Of a stretch of 64,000 nucleotides of DNA, positions 34,826 through 47,599 are shown one piece after another (within the stretch, counting starts at the first letter, position 1; every line of letters starts with the position of its first letter). Source of the DNA: Rosa chinensis (taxonomy: Eukaryota; Streptophyta; Magnoliopsida; Rosales; Rosaceae); NCBI RefSeq assembly GCF_002994745.2, contig NC_037092.1:69601823-69665822 (forward strand). The letters run 5' to 3'. Under the pieces are notes generated by a model. The model was not told where the DNA came from. It searched no databases and saw only the letters and a list, made by a program, of their open reading frames with translations. A program made the position numbers and the translations under genes.

Positions 34826-37800
34826 GTTGGCGCATATACATCAACCATGCCCAACTTGCTTAGTGAGTCATAAAACGCCTTCCCGGAAACTCCTTTGGTA
34901 AGTACATCTGCAAGTTGCTCTTCAGTTTGAACAAAAGGAAAGCTAATAATGTTGGCATCTAGCTTCTCCTTTATAAAGTGACGATCAACCTCCACATGCT
35001 TAGTATGATCATGTTGTACTGGATTCTGTGATATGTCAATAGCTGCCTTGTTGTCACAATACAACTGCATGGTATTTTTGAGTTTGAAACCCAGATCACG
35101 TAACAGATTTCTCAGCCACAACAATTCACACACTCCATGAGCCATACCTCTATACACGGCCTCAGCACTAGAACGTGCAACAACTTTCTGTTTCTTACCC
35201 TTCCATGTAACCAAATTACCTCCCACAAAGGTAAAGTAACCTGATGTCGACCTCCTGTCTGTGATATTTCCAGCCCAATCTGCATCTGTTAAGCCACAAA
35301 CCTCAAGAATGTTGTTGTGTTTAGAAAACAATACTCCCCTTCCTGGAGCTGACTTCAAGTACTTCAGAATTCGCATAACAGCATCCATGTGACTCTCACT
35401 CGGATTATGCATGAACTGACTCACCACACTCACTGCATATGCAACATCTGGTCTAGTATGAGCCAAATAAATCAAGCACCCAACTAACCTCTGATAGCGA
35501 GCTCGATCAGTAGGTACCTGATCTGGATACTCAGCTAAACAATGGTTCTGCTCAATAAGAGTATCAATAGGTCTGCAATCCAACAAACCTGCCTCTGTCA
35601 GCAAGTCAAGAACATACTTCCTCTGGCACATATAGATTCCTTCTCTCCCCCTGGCTACCTCAATTCCTAAGAAGTACTTAAGCTCACCCAAGTCCTTTAT
35701 CTCAAACTTAGAGGCTAGCTGTCTCTGCAGTCTATCCATCTCAACAGTATCGTTACCAGTGATTACCATATCGTCCACATAAATAATTAGAGCTGTTACC
35801 TTCCCTTGTTGATGCTTGAGAAACAAGGTATGGTCTGAGTTGCTCTGCCTGTAACCAACCTTCCGCATGAATTGTGAAAATCTTCCAAACCAAGCACGAG
35901 GTGACTGTTTGAGACCTTACAGAGATTTTCTCAATTTGCATACAAAATCACCAGGAGAAGCAACTACATATCCCGGTGGAAGGCTCATGTACACTTCCTC
36001 GGCTAATTCTCCATGAAGAAATGCATTCTTGACATCAAACTGTCGGAGTGGCCAGTTTAAACTAGTAGTGAACGAGAGCAGAACCCGAATAGTATTCATC
36101 TTGGCAACAGGAGCAAAAGTTTCATCATAGTCTATACCATACGTCTGAGTAAACCCCTTTGCTACAAGGCGTGCTTTGTATCGATTCATTGATCCATCTG
36201 CATTATGCTTCACGGTAAACGCCCAACGACAAGCTACAGCCTTCTTGCCTTGTGGTGGAGGCACAAGTTGCCAAGTATTGTTCTTCTGCAACGCCTCCAT
36301 CTCTTCATCCATAGCCTTCCTCCACTTTGGATCCCTCAATGCATCCTGCACTTTGTTAGGTACTGATACAGCAGATATTTGATTCACAAATGATTCATAT
36401 GACTTAGACAACCTCTTAGTGGACATATAGTTTGCTACTGGGTATTTTGATTTGGCAGTAAGAGTAGGTTCATATCTTTTGGCTGATTGACCTTGAGTGG
36501 TCCTATGTGGTAACACATATTGCTCAACATTAGACTCACTACTACTAGTATCAGTGGATGGACATACCTCAAAAGGGTGATCTTCAGTACCAGGAAGCTG
36601 TGGGTCAGGGGTAGAAGCGATGGCAGGAGGGGCAATTGTGTCTTCCACCTCATTCTGAGTGATGGAAACTAGTGCTTGGGTGTCTGGAGCCTCTTCTGCT
36701 GGAGGCGGCGAGCTAATAGTCTCAACCGGATCCGTCAAAATACCTTATGGCTGTGTGGCTTCTCCTTCTATTTCTGATTCCTCCCCCTCTGCATGATATA
36801 GCTCTTCAAAATATGAATTCTCCCCCTGAAGAGCTGTATCTGAAGAGGAGAAATAACTCATGTCTTCAAAGAAAGTAACATCCATAGTGACATAATACTT
36901 TCTGGTTGGTGGATGATAGCACTTGTACCCCTTCTGATAGCCTCCGTAGCCAACAAACACACACTTAAGGGCCCGGGCATCCAACTTAGATCTCTGGTTT
37001 TTGGGCACATGAACAAAAGCAACACAACCAAAAACACGAGCTGGAAGATTATGAAATGATTGTAAGGAGACATAAAAGGCGAGAACCTCAAATGGAATTT
37101 TTTCCTGGAGGACACTAGATGGAAGATGATTGATAAGATGAGAGGAAGCATGTATAGCATCGCCCCAAAGATACTTAGGCATATGAGCACTAAAAAGAAG
37201 GGCACGAGCCATATCAAGTAAATGACGGTTTTTTCTTTCGGACACTCCATTCTGTTCTGGTGTTTGCGGACACGTGGTTTGGTGAACAATCCCATGAGTT
37301 TTAAAAAACTCTTGGAACACATGGTTAACATACTCCCCCCCATTGTCAGAACGAAAGACTTTAATGGTGCTATGATATTGTGTTTGAACAAGATTACGAA
37401 ATGTTTGAAAAGCAGGGAAGACTTCATCTTTGGTTTTAAGAAGAGCAACCCATGACAATCTCGTACAATCATCAATAAACAACACAAAATATCTCATACC
37501 CGATACAGTGGGCTCTCTAGAAGGTCCCCAAACATCAGAATGAATCAACTCAAAAGGAATAACACTTTTATTAGAAACACTAGGAGAATAAGTAGCACGA
37601 TGACTCTTGGCCAAAACACATGTTTCACAATGTAAAACTAACTCATCCACACCAATAAACAGAGTAGGCATGGTTTTTTTCATAAGACTAAAAGATGGAT
37701 GCCCTAAACGGCGATGCCACAACCAAATTTCACTTAACTTATCAGAATTAGAAGTCAAAGCGGCTCGAGACTGTGCTCCTGGTTTCTCTTCTGCGTATGT

Positions 37801-39213
37801 CGGATCCAGATGGAATAACCTGCCCCTCAGATACCCCCGACCGACTATCTCCCTGGTGAGAAGATCCTGAAAAATCACATACATTGGATAAAAGGTTACA
37901 GAGCATTTAGACTCAGTGTTCAACTGTGGGACAGATATCAAGTGATGAGATAAGTCAGGCACATATAACACATTATGAAGTTCTAAAGTGGGAGTAATAC
38001 GCACTGACCCTGACCCTAACACAGGAAAAGCCTCACCATTGGCATTGGTTACATAGGACACTGGTGGGGAAGACAACTCAATAAAATATGATTTGTCATA
38101 AGTCATATGATCGGAGGCACCAGAATCAATAATCCATGTATCAGAACCAACAAAGTTAGAAACCTTTAAAGCCATACCAATTTTACCTCGACCAGCTATA
38201 GAGGCTGTAGGAGTAGCTCCACCTGCTGTATGATGATCTTGGCCAACCACTCCATAGAAATCTGGTTCTTGGACCAAGTGAACAGCAGCTGCTTTCGCCT
38301 TAGGACGATAACCTTGCTTTTTAGGTTTCAGGTGTGGGTTCAACTTCCAACAAGTCTCCCAAACATGCCCAAGGTCATTGCAATAAGAACATTGAGGACG
38401 AGGGCGGTTGATGAAGCCTTGTGGGAAACCTTGCTGATGAAGTGGGGCTGAACTCTACTACTGAAGGAAAGGTGCCGGTGACTTGGCCTGAATGGCTAGG
38501 CTAGATACTTCAACCTGTGCATGTTTAACACTTTCCTGCTGAGACTCATCCTTGCGGATGTATGTAAAAGCTGTGTTCAAACTAGGAGGGTCTGTCATTC
38601 TGAGCAATTCTCCCTTAGCACTACTATGCTTCTCATCAAGTCCTCTCAAGAACACATGAACCCTTTCTAGCTCCTTCTCCTTCTGGTACCACACAAGATC
38701 TTCCTGATTCTTGATCTTGCAAGGACGCTTCTGATCAATTTCAGCCCATACATTATTCAGCTTAGTGAAATACACAGCTACTAGTTGCCCATTCTGTTGC
38801 ATATTAGTAGCTTTGCACATCAATTCATGAACCTGTATAAAATCAGACTCATTTGTATAGAGATCTCCCAACATCTTCCATATCGCCTCAGCAGTTTCAC
38901 ACTCCTCCACCATCTGTAGCACATCATCAGTCATGGCTCGAAATAGAATTGACATTACAAACCCATCATCATCTTCCCACTTAGCATAGGCCTCCACATC
39001 ATCTTCACTAGGAGCCTTCATTGTTCCAGTCACATGCCCCATTTTGTGTATCCCACGGAGATAAACAGACATAATCTTCTTCCATGTTCGGAAATTAGCA
39101 CCAGTGAGTTTGGTACCCCCAAAAGAACCTCCTTCTGAGCTCTTGACAGAGACTTCAACCCTCTGGACCTCATTGGTCTTAGAACTCTGACATTCACTGT
39201 CATCACCACCCAT
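34822..39213 (-). pseudogene. Copia gag-pol polyprotein with four in-frame stops
   Basis: The likely start is Met at 39213 (MGGDDSECQ). Order: gag (LTGANFRTWKK), zinc knuckle CSYCNDLGHVWETC, protease DSGASDHM, integrase with LGHPS, HSDVWGPS, SDNGGEYV and QNGVSERKNRH, then RT (QFDVKNAFLHGEL, YVDDMVITGND) and RNase H (DADWAGN, LYCDNKAAIDI). Two adjacent TAG codons (38455-38460) separate gag from the knuckle. TAA codons lie at 36745-36747 and 35917-35919. No frameshift was found. It would encode all replication functions of the element, but this copy is inactive as it stands. Confidence 0.93.
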
Positions 39214-39808
39214 TGCAATAATACAATAGAAAATACACAAATCCCAAAGTGCGCAGCGGAAATAAGAATAACAGATGTCTCCAAACAAAATCAAACAAAT
39301 AGTAACAATTTTTTTTTTGAACCTGTTTGACTAAGCTGAATGGGTTGACCGAGTTTAGACGAGTTGACTCACTGAAGAGATCGAGATCGATCTTGAATTG
39401 GCTGAGGATGACGAGTGGGGCGACCTGACCGGAGATGGAAGCAATCAGACTGGAGGCGTGCAACCGGTATGAACTAGCAGCGACCGTCGGAAAACTGGGC
39501 CGTAGCAGAGAGTGGCTGAACTGTGAACTGGGCTATGGGCTGCAACGAACTGGCCTGTGGGCTGGTCTGAGACGAGTGACAGCGGTCTGGAACTGAATAC
39601 AAAGACGAAGCCGATCGAAGATGAGAGACGGCGGTCTTGGACTGAAGACCAAGCCGATCGAAGATGAAGAACGACGTCTACTATTACCAATAGTAGAGAA
39701 CGATGTCGTTTAACCCAAATAACTGGGTTTTAAGCAAACTGTCTTCCTCGGATTGAGAGAAGAATAAAAGGAAAAAAAAAAAAAAGACAAAGTCCTTTTC
39801 GGATCTTT

Positions 39809-39820
39809 GCTCTGATACCA
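39809..39820 (-). promoter_or_regulatory. Primer-binding site (initiator Met tRNA type)
   Basis: Minus strand TGGTATCAGAGC directly follows the 5' LTR. This is the classical plant copia primer site. Confidence 0.95.
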
Positions 39821-40029
39821 AGTCAAATAAGACAAGTTATGGAGAATGAATTTTCTGATATATTTTATTACACTCATTCTGTGGTGTATATATATAGGTT
39901 ACAATCGTACTACAACGTACTACAACTATTGTGTACAACCGTACTACATAACATATACAAGGTAAGTAGTTACAATAATATATTCCCTTGTAGTCTATTC
40001 CTAATAGGGAACGATGACTCACACTAACA
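39821..40029 (-). repeat. 5' LTR of the copia element
   Basis: The 209-bp partner of 34616-34814. The extra 10 bp is a tandem duplication of CGTACTACAA. Confidence 0.95.
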
Positions 40030-40034
40030 TTCAC

Positions 40035-40576
40035 CAAAACCTAGCTGACCTTTAATTCTCTTTTCATCTTCAACTTTTGTTCAACAGAACCCTAAAATGC
40101 AATACCAAGAGGAAAATTGTATTCTTTCACGAAGAACCTTTTGAAAGTCAGAAACACTAAAGCCCAGCAAAAATAACTTGATTCTTGTTAGGTATTTGTA
40201 CAGAGAGTTACTGCTGGGTGAAATCTTAAAACATGCATGTCTTGTCAAATTTTGGAAATGATCGATTGGATGGAAATTGCTCTACCATCTGCTAAGACGC
40301 TGGCGTAAGTCCCGAGAAATTAGGGACCTGCAAAGGCTAACTCGCTCCCACTTTCAACTTTCAAGTAATTGCACACTTGCATGTATATAGTTAATTATAG
40401 TCTTAATACGTGCACTGATCCAACAAAACCTTTGTTTAAACACCAGTTTAGTAATTCCTAGGACGTGATGAGATCGAGTTAGACTCTGTCAAATTTTTTA
40501 TATTCCCACAAGAAAAACGCAGTATACTAATTAATAGACGTCATTGTCCATGCATGAGCTTAATTATATTTCTTTA
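40035..40576. other. Displaced distal upstream region of CA2
   Basis: There is no gene. Blocks at about 40318 (GGGACCTGCAAAGGC, CCACTTTCAACTTTCAAG) and 40503 (CCCACAAGAAAAACGC) resemble those upstream of CA1 at 27957 and 28193. The copia element has moved them 5.4 kb farther from the CA2 TATA box. Confidence 0.6.
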
Positions 40577-41070
40577 ATCCATATATGTTTTTTTTTTTAA
40601 ACAAAACCTCACTAACTCGTGAGACCATACTAACAAGAATACATGAATCTTGTATTCTTTGTGTTTTGTTTTGTTTATTATTATTTTTTTTAAAGGGGTT
40701 TGAAACCCAGCCAGGCTCATTCCCACTGCCTGACTTATTATACTAATATTAGGGTTGGGCATAGAGGGGGACGTAATACCTTGACCTATAGCACCAGTAC
40801 ATAAATCTTCATAGAGTACATCCTGGATAATCACAGGAGACTCATCTAACCAAATATCATCTAGATAATTAAGACTAGCTAGCAAGAAGAGCCAATCTAT
40901 TGGCAACATCATTTGCTTCACGGAAGATATGCCTAATCTGAACAGAGTGTAAAGATGTCAAATAAGACTTACAATCATCGATAATGTGCCCTAATTGAGA
41001 TCGATCTTCCACAATTTGTTGTAACACAGCGACCACGAGAGTGATTGCTCACTTGTGGTAGCTGCGTTTT
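40577..41070 (-). pseudogene. LINE ORF2 C-terminal RNase H fragment with 3' tail
   Basis: The minus-strand translation includes LQQIVEDRSQLGHIIDDCK, then SVQIRHIFREANDVANRLA, the end of the RNase H domain found in plant LINE ORF2 proteins. It continues over the frame to a T-rich stretch (poly-A on minus, about 40587-40598). It is heavily 5'-truncated, as is usual for LINE insertions. Confidence 0.7.
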
Positions 41071-41227
41071 TGTTTTGTTTATATGCCCACAAGAAAAACG
41101 CACTTTTCTCTATAGAGAAGTTAAAATTCAAACTTAATTACAACTTTTAGTGTTTCCATTAATGATTAGACCTTCTAACTATTCAAAGATAATTATTCAT
41201 CCAACTTACACATCAGTCATGTAGGCA

Positions 41228-41343
41228 TGTTGGTTAGCTAGCTTAACTAACACCATGGAGATCATGGGTTCAAATCTCACTGACATTAGGAGTAGGGTGG
41301 GGAGTTACATGTGGTCCGGAATTAAAAAAAAAATTATAAAAAA
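41228..41343 (+). mobile_element. tRNA-derived SINE with long target duplication
   Basis: The body is about 116 bp. It has an A-box-like TGGTTAGCTAGCTTAAC, a B box GGGTTCAAATCTC and an A-rich 3' end. Direct repeats of 25 bp (41203-41227 and 41344-41368, one mismatch) flank it. It is inserted in or next to the left terminal repeat of the outer MULE. Confidence 0.8.
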
Positions 41344-41373
41344 AACTTACACATCAGTCAGGTAGGCACTTTC

Positions 41374-41530
41374 GCTTGATTGACACTTTGATCACCTCAT
41401 GTTTATAAAATTTCACTTTAGTCACTCTATTTTAACTTCGACTATCACTTTAACCCGCCGGTGAATTTTTCCGATAAAAAAGGTCACGTGACGCCTCACA
41501 TGTTATTTATAAGGGTTATTTTTGTCCTTC
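41374..41530 (+). repeat. Left inverted repeat of the outer MULE
   Basis: Pairs with 54207-54363. The shared core CCGGTGAATTTTTCCGATAA and the GTCAC(G/A)TGACGCCTCACATG tract make the homology clear. Confidence 0.85.
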
Positions 41531-43698
41531 AAATTCAGAAAATTTCAACCTATATTCAAACCAAAATTCTCACACACATCTCTTCAACATTCTAAAAAAA
41601 AATCTCACGCTTTAGAAAGGGAGAGGATAGATTGCAAATCTCTGAACGTGGTATGAGTTAGTGATGGTGAACTATTGGAGCTATTTCAGAATCGATGGAG
41701 AGGCAGAACCAAATAATGGTAAACATATTTAAACATGCTCCCTTCGCGGAATGAGTTTTCTCACTATTAATGCTTGAGTACGTGGTTCAGAAATTAGGTC
41801 TAGGTTTGTTATTGACATTTGATTTAAGGTTTCGTAATTAAGAAATTGGGTTTAGGGTTTGATTATTGATATATTGGATTTAGGGTTTTCTTTTGTATCT
41901 ACTGAACTGGAACTTACAGACCATATAAAAGTACAGGGTTACCTCTTTCTGTGTTTTATTAAGTAACTGCATTGTATTAAGTACAAGGTTACCTCTTTTT
42001 GTTTACTAGGCTTTACATTTAGTAACTCGAGTTTTAGTCGAGCCTTGAATCATCATCAGTTAGATTATCTCTTTCTGCGTTTTATTTCAGAACTGGTCTA
42101 ATGAGCACACAGTTGAATGAACATAAGTGTTTTAGATCTATAAATCTCTGGTTGCCTTGAATTTTTTGACTATTACATTGGGATCTATTGCTTTTTATTT
42201 AGAAAGTTATACTTATCTTTTCGGGAAAAATGCACGAATCATATCTGGAGACTCTGAGGACTGTCAAAATGATACCTGAACTTTCAAATGTATCAATGTG
42301 ATACCTGGACTTATATTTACTTGTCAACATAGTACCTACATCAACTTTCCCTCATGGCACCGTTAAATTTACCACGTGTGAGGCACGTGAGGTACAAAAT
42401 GAAGGTAAAAAGATTGATTTGCCCCTATAACTGACATTTTAAATATATATTTTTTGGTAAAAACATTTTAAATATTTTTTTTTTTTTGGTAAAAAGACTT
42501 ATTTACCTTTAATTTTTATAATTAATTTTTTTCACCCCTCTACCTCTCGTCTTCTTCCTCTCCCCTCGATCAAGCACTCTCTAAAAAGACTGGTTGGCCT
42601 TACTGATTCCTCTCGCAACAACACCTCAGTACTCCTAGATTTCAGGCACACCGCGCTGACGCTATTGATCTAGACGAAAGGATCGACGGCGCACATCATC
42701 ACCAATTTCATATCTTCAACAAGTGAGGCTTCGAGAAGACTCTGTCCTTCATTTTGGAGGACGAAATTGAAATTGAAATTGGGATTGGGATTTGGATTTG
42801 GATTGGGTTCTCTGGAAACTTCGACGGTACTCAAAGCAGGACTTGAGATTGAGGAAGACAGAGGATGGAGAGATCGTCTATTTTATTACTTGCTGATGTT
42901 TTTGTTGTAGTTAATAACTTGATATTAATGGATTTTGAGTTTGAGTTCGAGTTTTGGTGGAGCCGTGGTTGTGGGTGGTGACAGAAAATGAAATTCAGGG
43001 TTTCTGCAAGGTCTTCTCGGTTCTTCTTCTTCATTGCCCATTTCACAGCAGGTCTGCATTGATGTTGTTGAGGCGATTTCAAAGGAGGAATGGAATTTTG
43101 TGTTAATTCGATTTGATACATCTGTGATTGTTTTGGTTGTTTTGCAATCCAAGTCTTCATGCTTTCTCTGTTGGACTTGGAGGTGTTGAAGAGGCCATCG
43201 ACCTCGCGGCGGAAGCTGATAAGGCAGCGAGTCTCCTCCTAGATCCAATGCTCGGCCCGCTTCTTCGGGTGCAGACCTCGTGGTCCTTGCCGCAGCTGCT
43301 AGCATGGTGTTGCCACTAATTAAGGCAGACTTGGGATTTGAATAGGGTTGAATGATTTTGCATAAACAAGTTGGACTTGGTTTTGTGTTTTAGAAGTGAA
43401 TCGAACAAGGGAGAAGCTTTGCTAAAAAAAATTATTTCTCATTCTTTTTTGTTCTTGGAGTTCCCAGATCTTTCATTTCTCTTTCAAAATGGGTTTGTCG
43501 AGTTTAAGAAGATAAACAAGAATGGGTTCAAGAACATGAACAATTGAGATTTCTTTTGTATTTTTTTGCATTTTTGCTGGATTTGAGAAGATGAACAAGA
43601 AGAAATGTTAGGTTCATACTTATCGGATTGAATTTTTTTTTTTTTTTTTGAGAATATATTGGATTGATCTTGGTTAATAGAAAAAGCAAAAGAATTTA

Positions 43699-45592
43699 GA
43701 GTTAATTACATATAAGTGCATCTTGGAATGTTTTTTTAGCCATAAGGCCACCAACTAATTTTTTCCCTCATAAGGCCACTAGATTTAAAATGGTGTTATA
43801 TTTTGGATATAAAAACCAACATATTTACATAAATGCCACTAGAGTAAAAAGTCAACAACCATCCTCTCTCTTCTCTCCGGCGAGGTCTCCGGTCAACTCC
43901 GGCCGACCTCCGGTGGGTTTCCGGCAGACCTCGATCCAACTTCCGGCGACTACAAAAGCTACAGTCATCAACACCAAAAGCTACTGTCGCTAGCAACAAA
44001 AGCTACTCTGATGAGATTTCCGGCAATCTCTGGCGAGGTCACAAAAGCTACTATCACTAGCAATAAAAGCTACTGTTACTAGCAACAAAAGCTACGCTGG
44101 TGAGATTTCCGGCGAGGTCACAAAAGCTACTATCACTAGCAATAAAAGCGACTGTTACTAGCAACAAAAGCGACTGTTACTAGCAACAAAAGCTACGCTG
44201 GTGAGATTTCCGGCGAGGTCACAAAAGCTACTATCACTAGCAACAAAAGCTATTGTCACCAATAAAAGATGCGCTCCAAAAAATCAAAAGCCACTAACAC
44301 CATTAACAAAAGATACTGTCACCGACACAAAAAGATACTCTCACCAGCAACAAATGGCTACTGTCACCATCACCAATAACAAAAGCTATTGTCACCAATC
44401 AAAATGAAAATAGAAAAGCTACTGACATCAGCTTGAAAAGATACTAATATAGGTACAGAAAGCTACAATCGCTATGATGGAAAACCACTATAATAGTTAC
44501 AAAGAGGTACTGATTTGAAAACAAAAGCTATTGACATTAGCTTGAAAAGATACTAACATAGACACATAAAGCTATTATCACTATATTGAAAAGCCACTAG
44601 AACAATTACACAGAGCTATCAAATTGAATGACAAATATCAACAAATGAGTTTCTAACTTTTCCAAAAATTGTAACAATACATAATTCCAGGTTTTGAACA
44701 GGTGTAAAATTTCCAGATCCAAGCAATTGAAAAATTACGATTGCATTGAGCACTCAGATTTTACCAATCTCATTACCGGAAAAAAGTCAAAGGAAACCAT
44801 GCTCCAGCTCGACCCGAACCAATCTGAAATTTTACCAATCTCATTACCGGATTCTCAGCCACCAGATCTCAAAAGCATCGGCAGATTCTCAGCCACCAGA
44901 TCTCATGACGAGGCTGAGCCCAGGAGTCGAGTGGTTTCAAAAGCATCGAGTGCTTCAGATCTCAGCCGCTTGCCGGAGAAGGACAGCTTCGAATTTGAGC
45001 TCCTGGCCGTTGGGCTCGATGATCGGAAGCTTGAGGTTCTTTATCTTCTTGTGCTGTCGCTTGGCAGTGGAGGGATCTCCGCAGATGACCCCGACTCTCA
45101 GAACTCTATAATTCTCCTTCTCCTTCTCCTCTCCCTCGATCTCCATCCTCCACCACCGCAGCGGCGTGGAACTCCGACGCCGCGCCACCGATCGACAAAG
45201 CATGACTTCTGAGGCTCAGATTCACAACTGAATGCGACAGAGGTCATCAGGAAATGATCGGCGAGGAGAAATAAGGAGTGAGTGAGGTGGAGTGGTAAAG
45301 AGCATCGCCAAATTTAAGTTATCGTTCCAAATCGGCGACGCCGGAGAGAATTGAGCGACGACGGCGACGAGAGGCGCGAAGCAAGAGGGAGAAAGCATTC
45401 TCAGAGAAAACCGAGAAAATCGGGAAAGGGAGAGAGATAGATCTGATATGATATGATACCGAGGGCAAATTGGGCATAGCATAAAAAAAGCTGACTTGTT
45501 TTAGCCCTAAAGTGGCCTTATGAAAACAAAAAATATTAAGTGGCCTTCTGAATAATTAAAGTTTCAAAAATACACTTGAGTGTAATTTTCTA
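43699..45592. mobile_element. MULE nested in a MULE, 1894 bp
   Basis: Imperfect inverted ends (GAGTTAATTACATATAAGTG vs inverted AGAAAATTACACTCAAGTG) extend to the AAGGCCAC motifs. A perfect 9-bp duplication AAGAATTTA flanks it (43690-43698, 45593-45601). It contains tandem-repeated DNA (about 43.97-44.4 kb) and a 172-codon ORF (44694-45212) plus an opposite-strand ORF (44955-45203), which could be captured exonic DNA. I do not recognise a product. Confidence 0.8.
43960..44420 (+). repeat. Degenerate tandem repeat (AAAAGCTAC motif, about 100-bp higher order)
   Basis: Short units of the type ACAAAAGCTACT are repeated many times. A larger unit beginning CTGGTGAGATTTCCGGCGAGG recurs at 44096 and 44197. 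Not CRISPR: units are irregular and without spacers. Confidence 0.75.
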
Positions 45593-46656
45593 AAGAATTT
45601 AATCATCTTTTATTTTCAATATAATAAATGATTATTTTTTATTTTAAATTTTAAATTTATTCATTTAGGATTTGATGGAGTGGAAAAGTCTTTTTTGCCC
45701 TCATTTCAGCCTCACATGCGTCACACGTGACTCGAACTGACGGAGCAGTGACGAAAAGTTGATGTAGGTACTACGTTGACAAGAAAATATAAGTCCAGGT
45801 ATCACATTGATATATTTGAAGGTTTAGGTATCATTTTGACAGTTTTCAGAGTCTCCAGACACTGACTGTGCATTTTTCCCTATCTTTTCCTTTCGTTTTG
45901 GCCAAGCAACTAATTTGCATTAGCTATTATTTGATTGCATCAATTTATATTTTCAGCAGCATTAAATTGATATATTTCCTTTAGTAACAAATAAATCTTA
46001 GCAAGCAACAGATGATCCACGGGATAAGGTACCATGGTAGATGGAAGATAGATATAGCAGAGCGTTTTGCTTCTCACCTCCAGCACGAACTCTGCAAATA
46101 TAAAATCATACACAACTTAAAACAATACTTTAAATAAAACACACAAATCAAAAGCTGATAAGGTATCAGTCTTGTGCCATATAACTTTCATATATAAATA
46201 CCTTTAAGTTCAGTAACAGAATAGCACAAGATTTGGATTTCAATTAAAAGTTCCTTACAGTTCAGGTTCTTTATTACATGCATTTCAATTAAAAGTTCCT
46301 TCAGCATATATTACAAACCTCAACTAGACCGAGAATATGAATCAATGCATAAATTGAATGCCAAGGAAAATGTAAACAACGAAAAAAAAAAATTTAGCCG
46401 ATATTATGAACAACATGCTTCTATTTTGAAGATTCTATGTTTAAATCTATATATATTTTTTGTAACATGATCAAGTAGTTAAGAGATTTCATGTGTATGC
46501 TTGCTGTATTTGGAACTTAACTTTAGGAGGCAAGCAATATTTAGGGATAAAATGTATTTTGTGGTTGTTCATTTTTAAACTCATTGTGCTACAATTGGAA
46601 AGAATTACCATATACATTCTGGAAATGGTATTAGTTGGACACTTGCACTATCTCTC

Positions 46657-47014
46657 CTTTTTTTTTTTTTTTTTTTTGCACGGAAGAATTGCATTGAAAG
46701 AAACTACCCATCCACATTAGACACAAACCGTATCTATCTTATCATCATATCGTTCTAAGAAAATGGATCATACTACAAAGAAGCAAAACAAAAGTACCCT
46801 ACTGGCAGTTTGCAAATCTTAATACTTTGCGTTTTTAAGTACTCAAGAATTCAGCTCCACAAAAAGGCTGGCTTGAGGATGCAACCTGATTCTTTCAAGT
46901 TAAGTTGGCCTTCTTTGGACCATATACCACCGGGGGAAGTTAGAGACCAGACTGTAATCCTCAACGTCCAAACAACCCAAAGAGTAGGCATAATCATACA
47001 GAGACTACCTCTTC
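46657..47014 (-). mobile_element. Retroposed segment with poly(A) on minus strand, cut by the CACTA
   Basis: A 17-20 T run (46659-46677) followed by GCACGGAAGAATTGCATTG looks like a reversed retroposon 3' end. Its minus-strand upstream sequence runs into the CACTA terminus at 47015. An open frame at 46851-47039 has no recognised domain. Confidence 0.45.
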
Positions 47015-47599
47015 CACTACTACAAAAATCGAAACACACAACAGAATAGAAATCTGTTGTTGTGTGTTAACACTAACTCTGTCAGACAACGGTACAATTC
47101 TATTTCTGTTGTGTGAATGTAAGCAAATTGAAAGGAAAAAAATAGGAAGATATTGCACAACTGAGTTAAGACGTTTTTGTTGTGTAAATGGGAAGCTAAT
47201 TTCCCTCCATTCCGAGCTCATAATTCCCTCCATTCCGAGCTCATAATTCCCTCTCAGAACAAGCTCACCAATATGGAATTTGAACTCTACAAACAACAGT
47301 CTTTTCTTATCTGTTGTATGATTGAATGTTGTATGAAGTTTGAAAAATCCTACTAGGTGTACCTTGTGCAAGATGCACAACTTTATACAACAGATTATTA
47401 TAGATCTGTTATCTGATCATGGAACTTGGTTGCAAAGCATGGCAAAGTTTCACCTAAATCAAACATATGTAGGCATAGGCGGCAACTGTCCCTCCCCTTG
47501 TTTGTCCAAATTTTTACGTATATACATTCATACAACAGATTCTTAAGTATACGTTGTCTGACAGACTTTAAAAAAAAAGGGTCACTAGCTTGCCCACGA

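Larger units (their letters stand above)
34616..40029 (-). mobile_element. Ty1/copia retrotransposon, 5.4 kb, young
   Basis: LTRs 34616-34814 (199 bp) and 39821-40029 (209 bp) differ by four substitutions and one 10-bp duplication (CGTACTACAA). A perfect 5-bp duplication TTCAC flanks it (34611-34615, 40030-40034). The initiator-Met-type primer site (39809-39820) abuts the 5' LTR and a G-rich polypurine tract (34815-34825) abuts the 3' LTR. The single gag-pol frame is complete except for four stop codons. It splits the CA2 upstream region. Confidence 0.95.
42223..45880. mobile_element. Mutator-like element, 3658 bp, with 9-bp TSD
   Basis: The ends are GGGAAAAATGCAC, and inverted repeats of about 130-200 bp run inward (TCTGGAGACTCTGA, CAATGTGATACCTGGACTTA, GTACCTACATCAACTTT). 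A perfect 9-bp duplication TATCTTTTC flanks it (42214-42222, 45881-45889). No transposase was seen. The interior holds low-complexity ORFs and a second MULE at 43699-45592. Confidence 0.92.

Noticed and set aside
41078..41100. Third copy of the CCCACAAGAAAAACGC promoter motif
   Set aside because: It lies beyond a LINE fragment and is too short to decide between duplication and chance. Not used as evidence for another gene.
43960..44420. CRISPR-like regular repeat
   Set aside because: Units are degenerate tandem repeats without unique spacers, and the genome is eukaryotic.
44694..45212. 172-codon ORF inside the inner MULE
   Set aside because: Low-complexity Leu/Pro/Ser tracts and no recognised family. 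Mentioned only as possible captured DNA.
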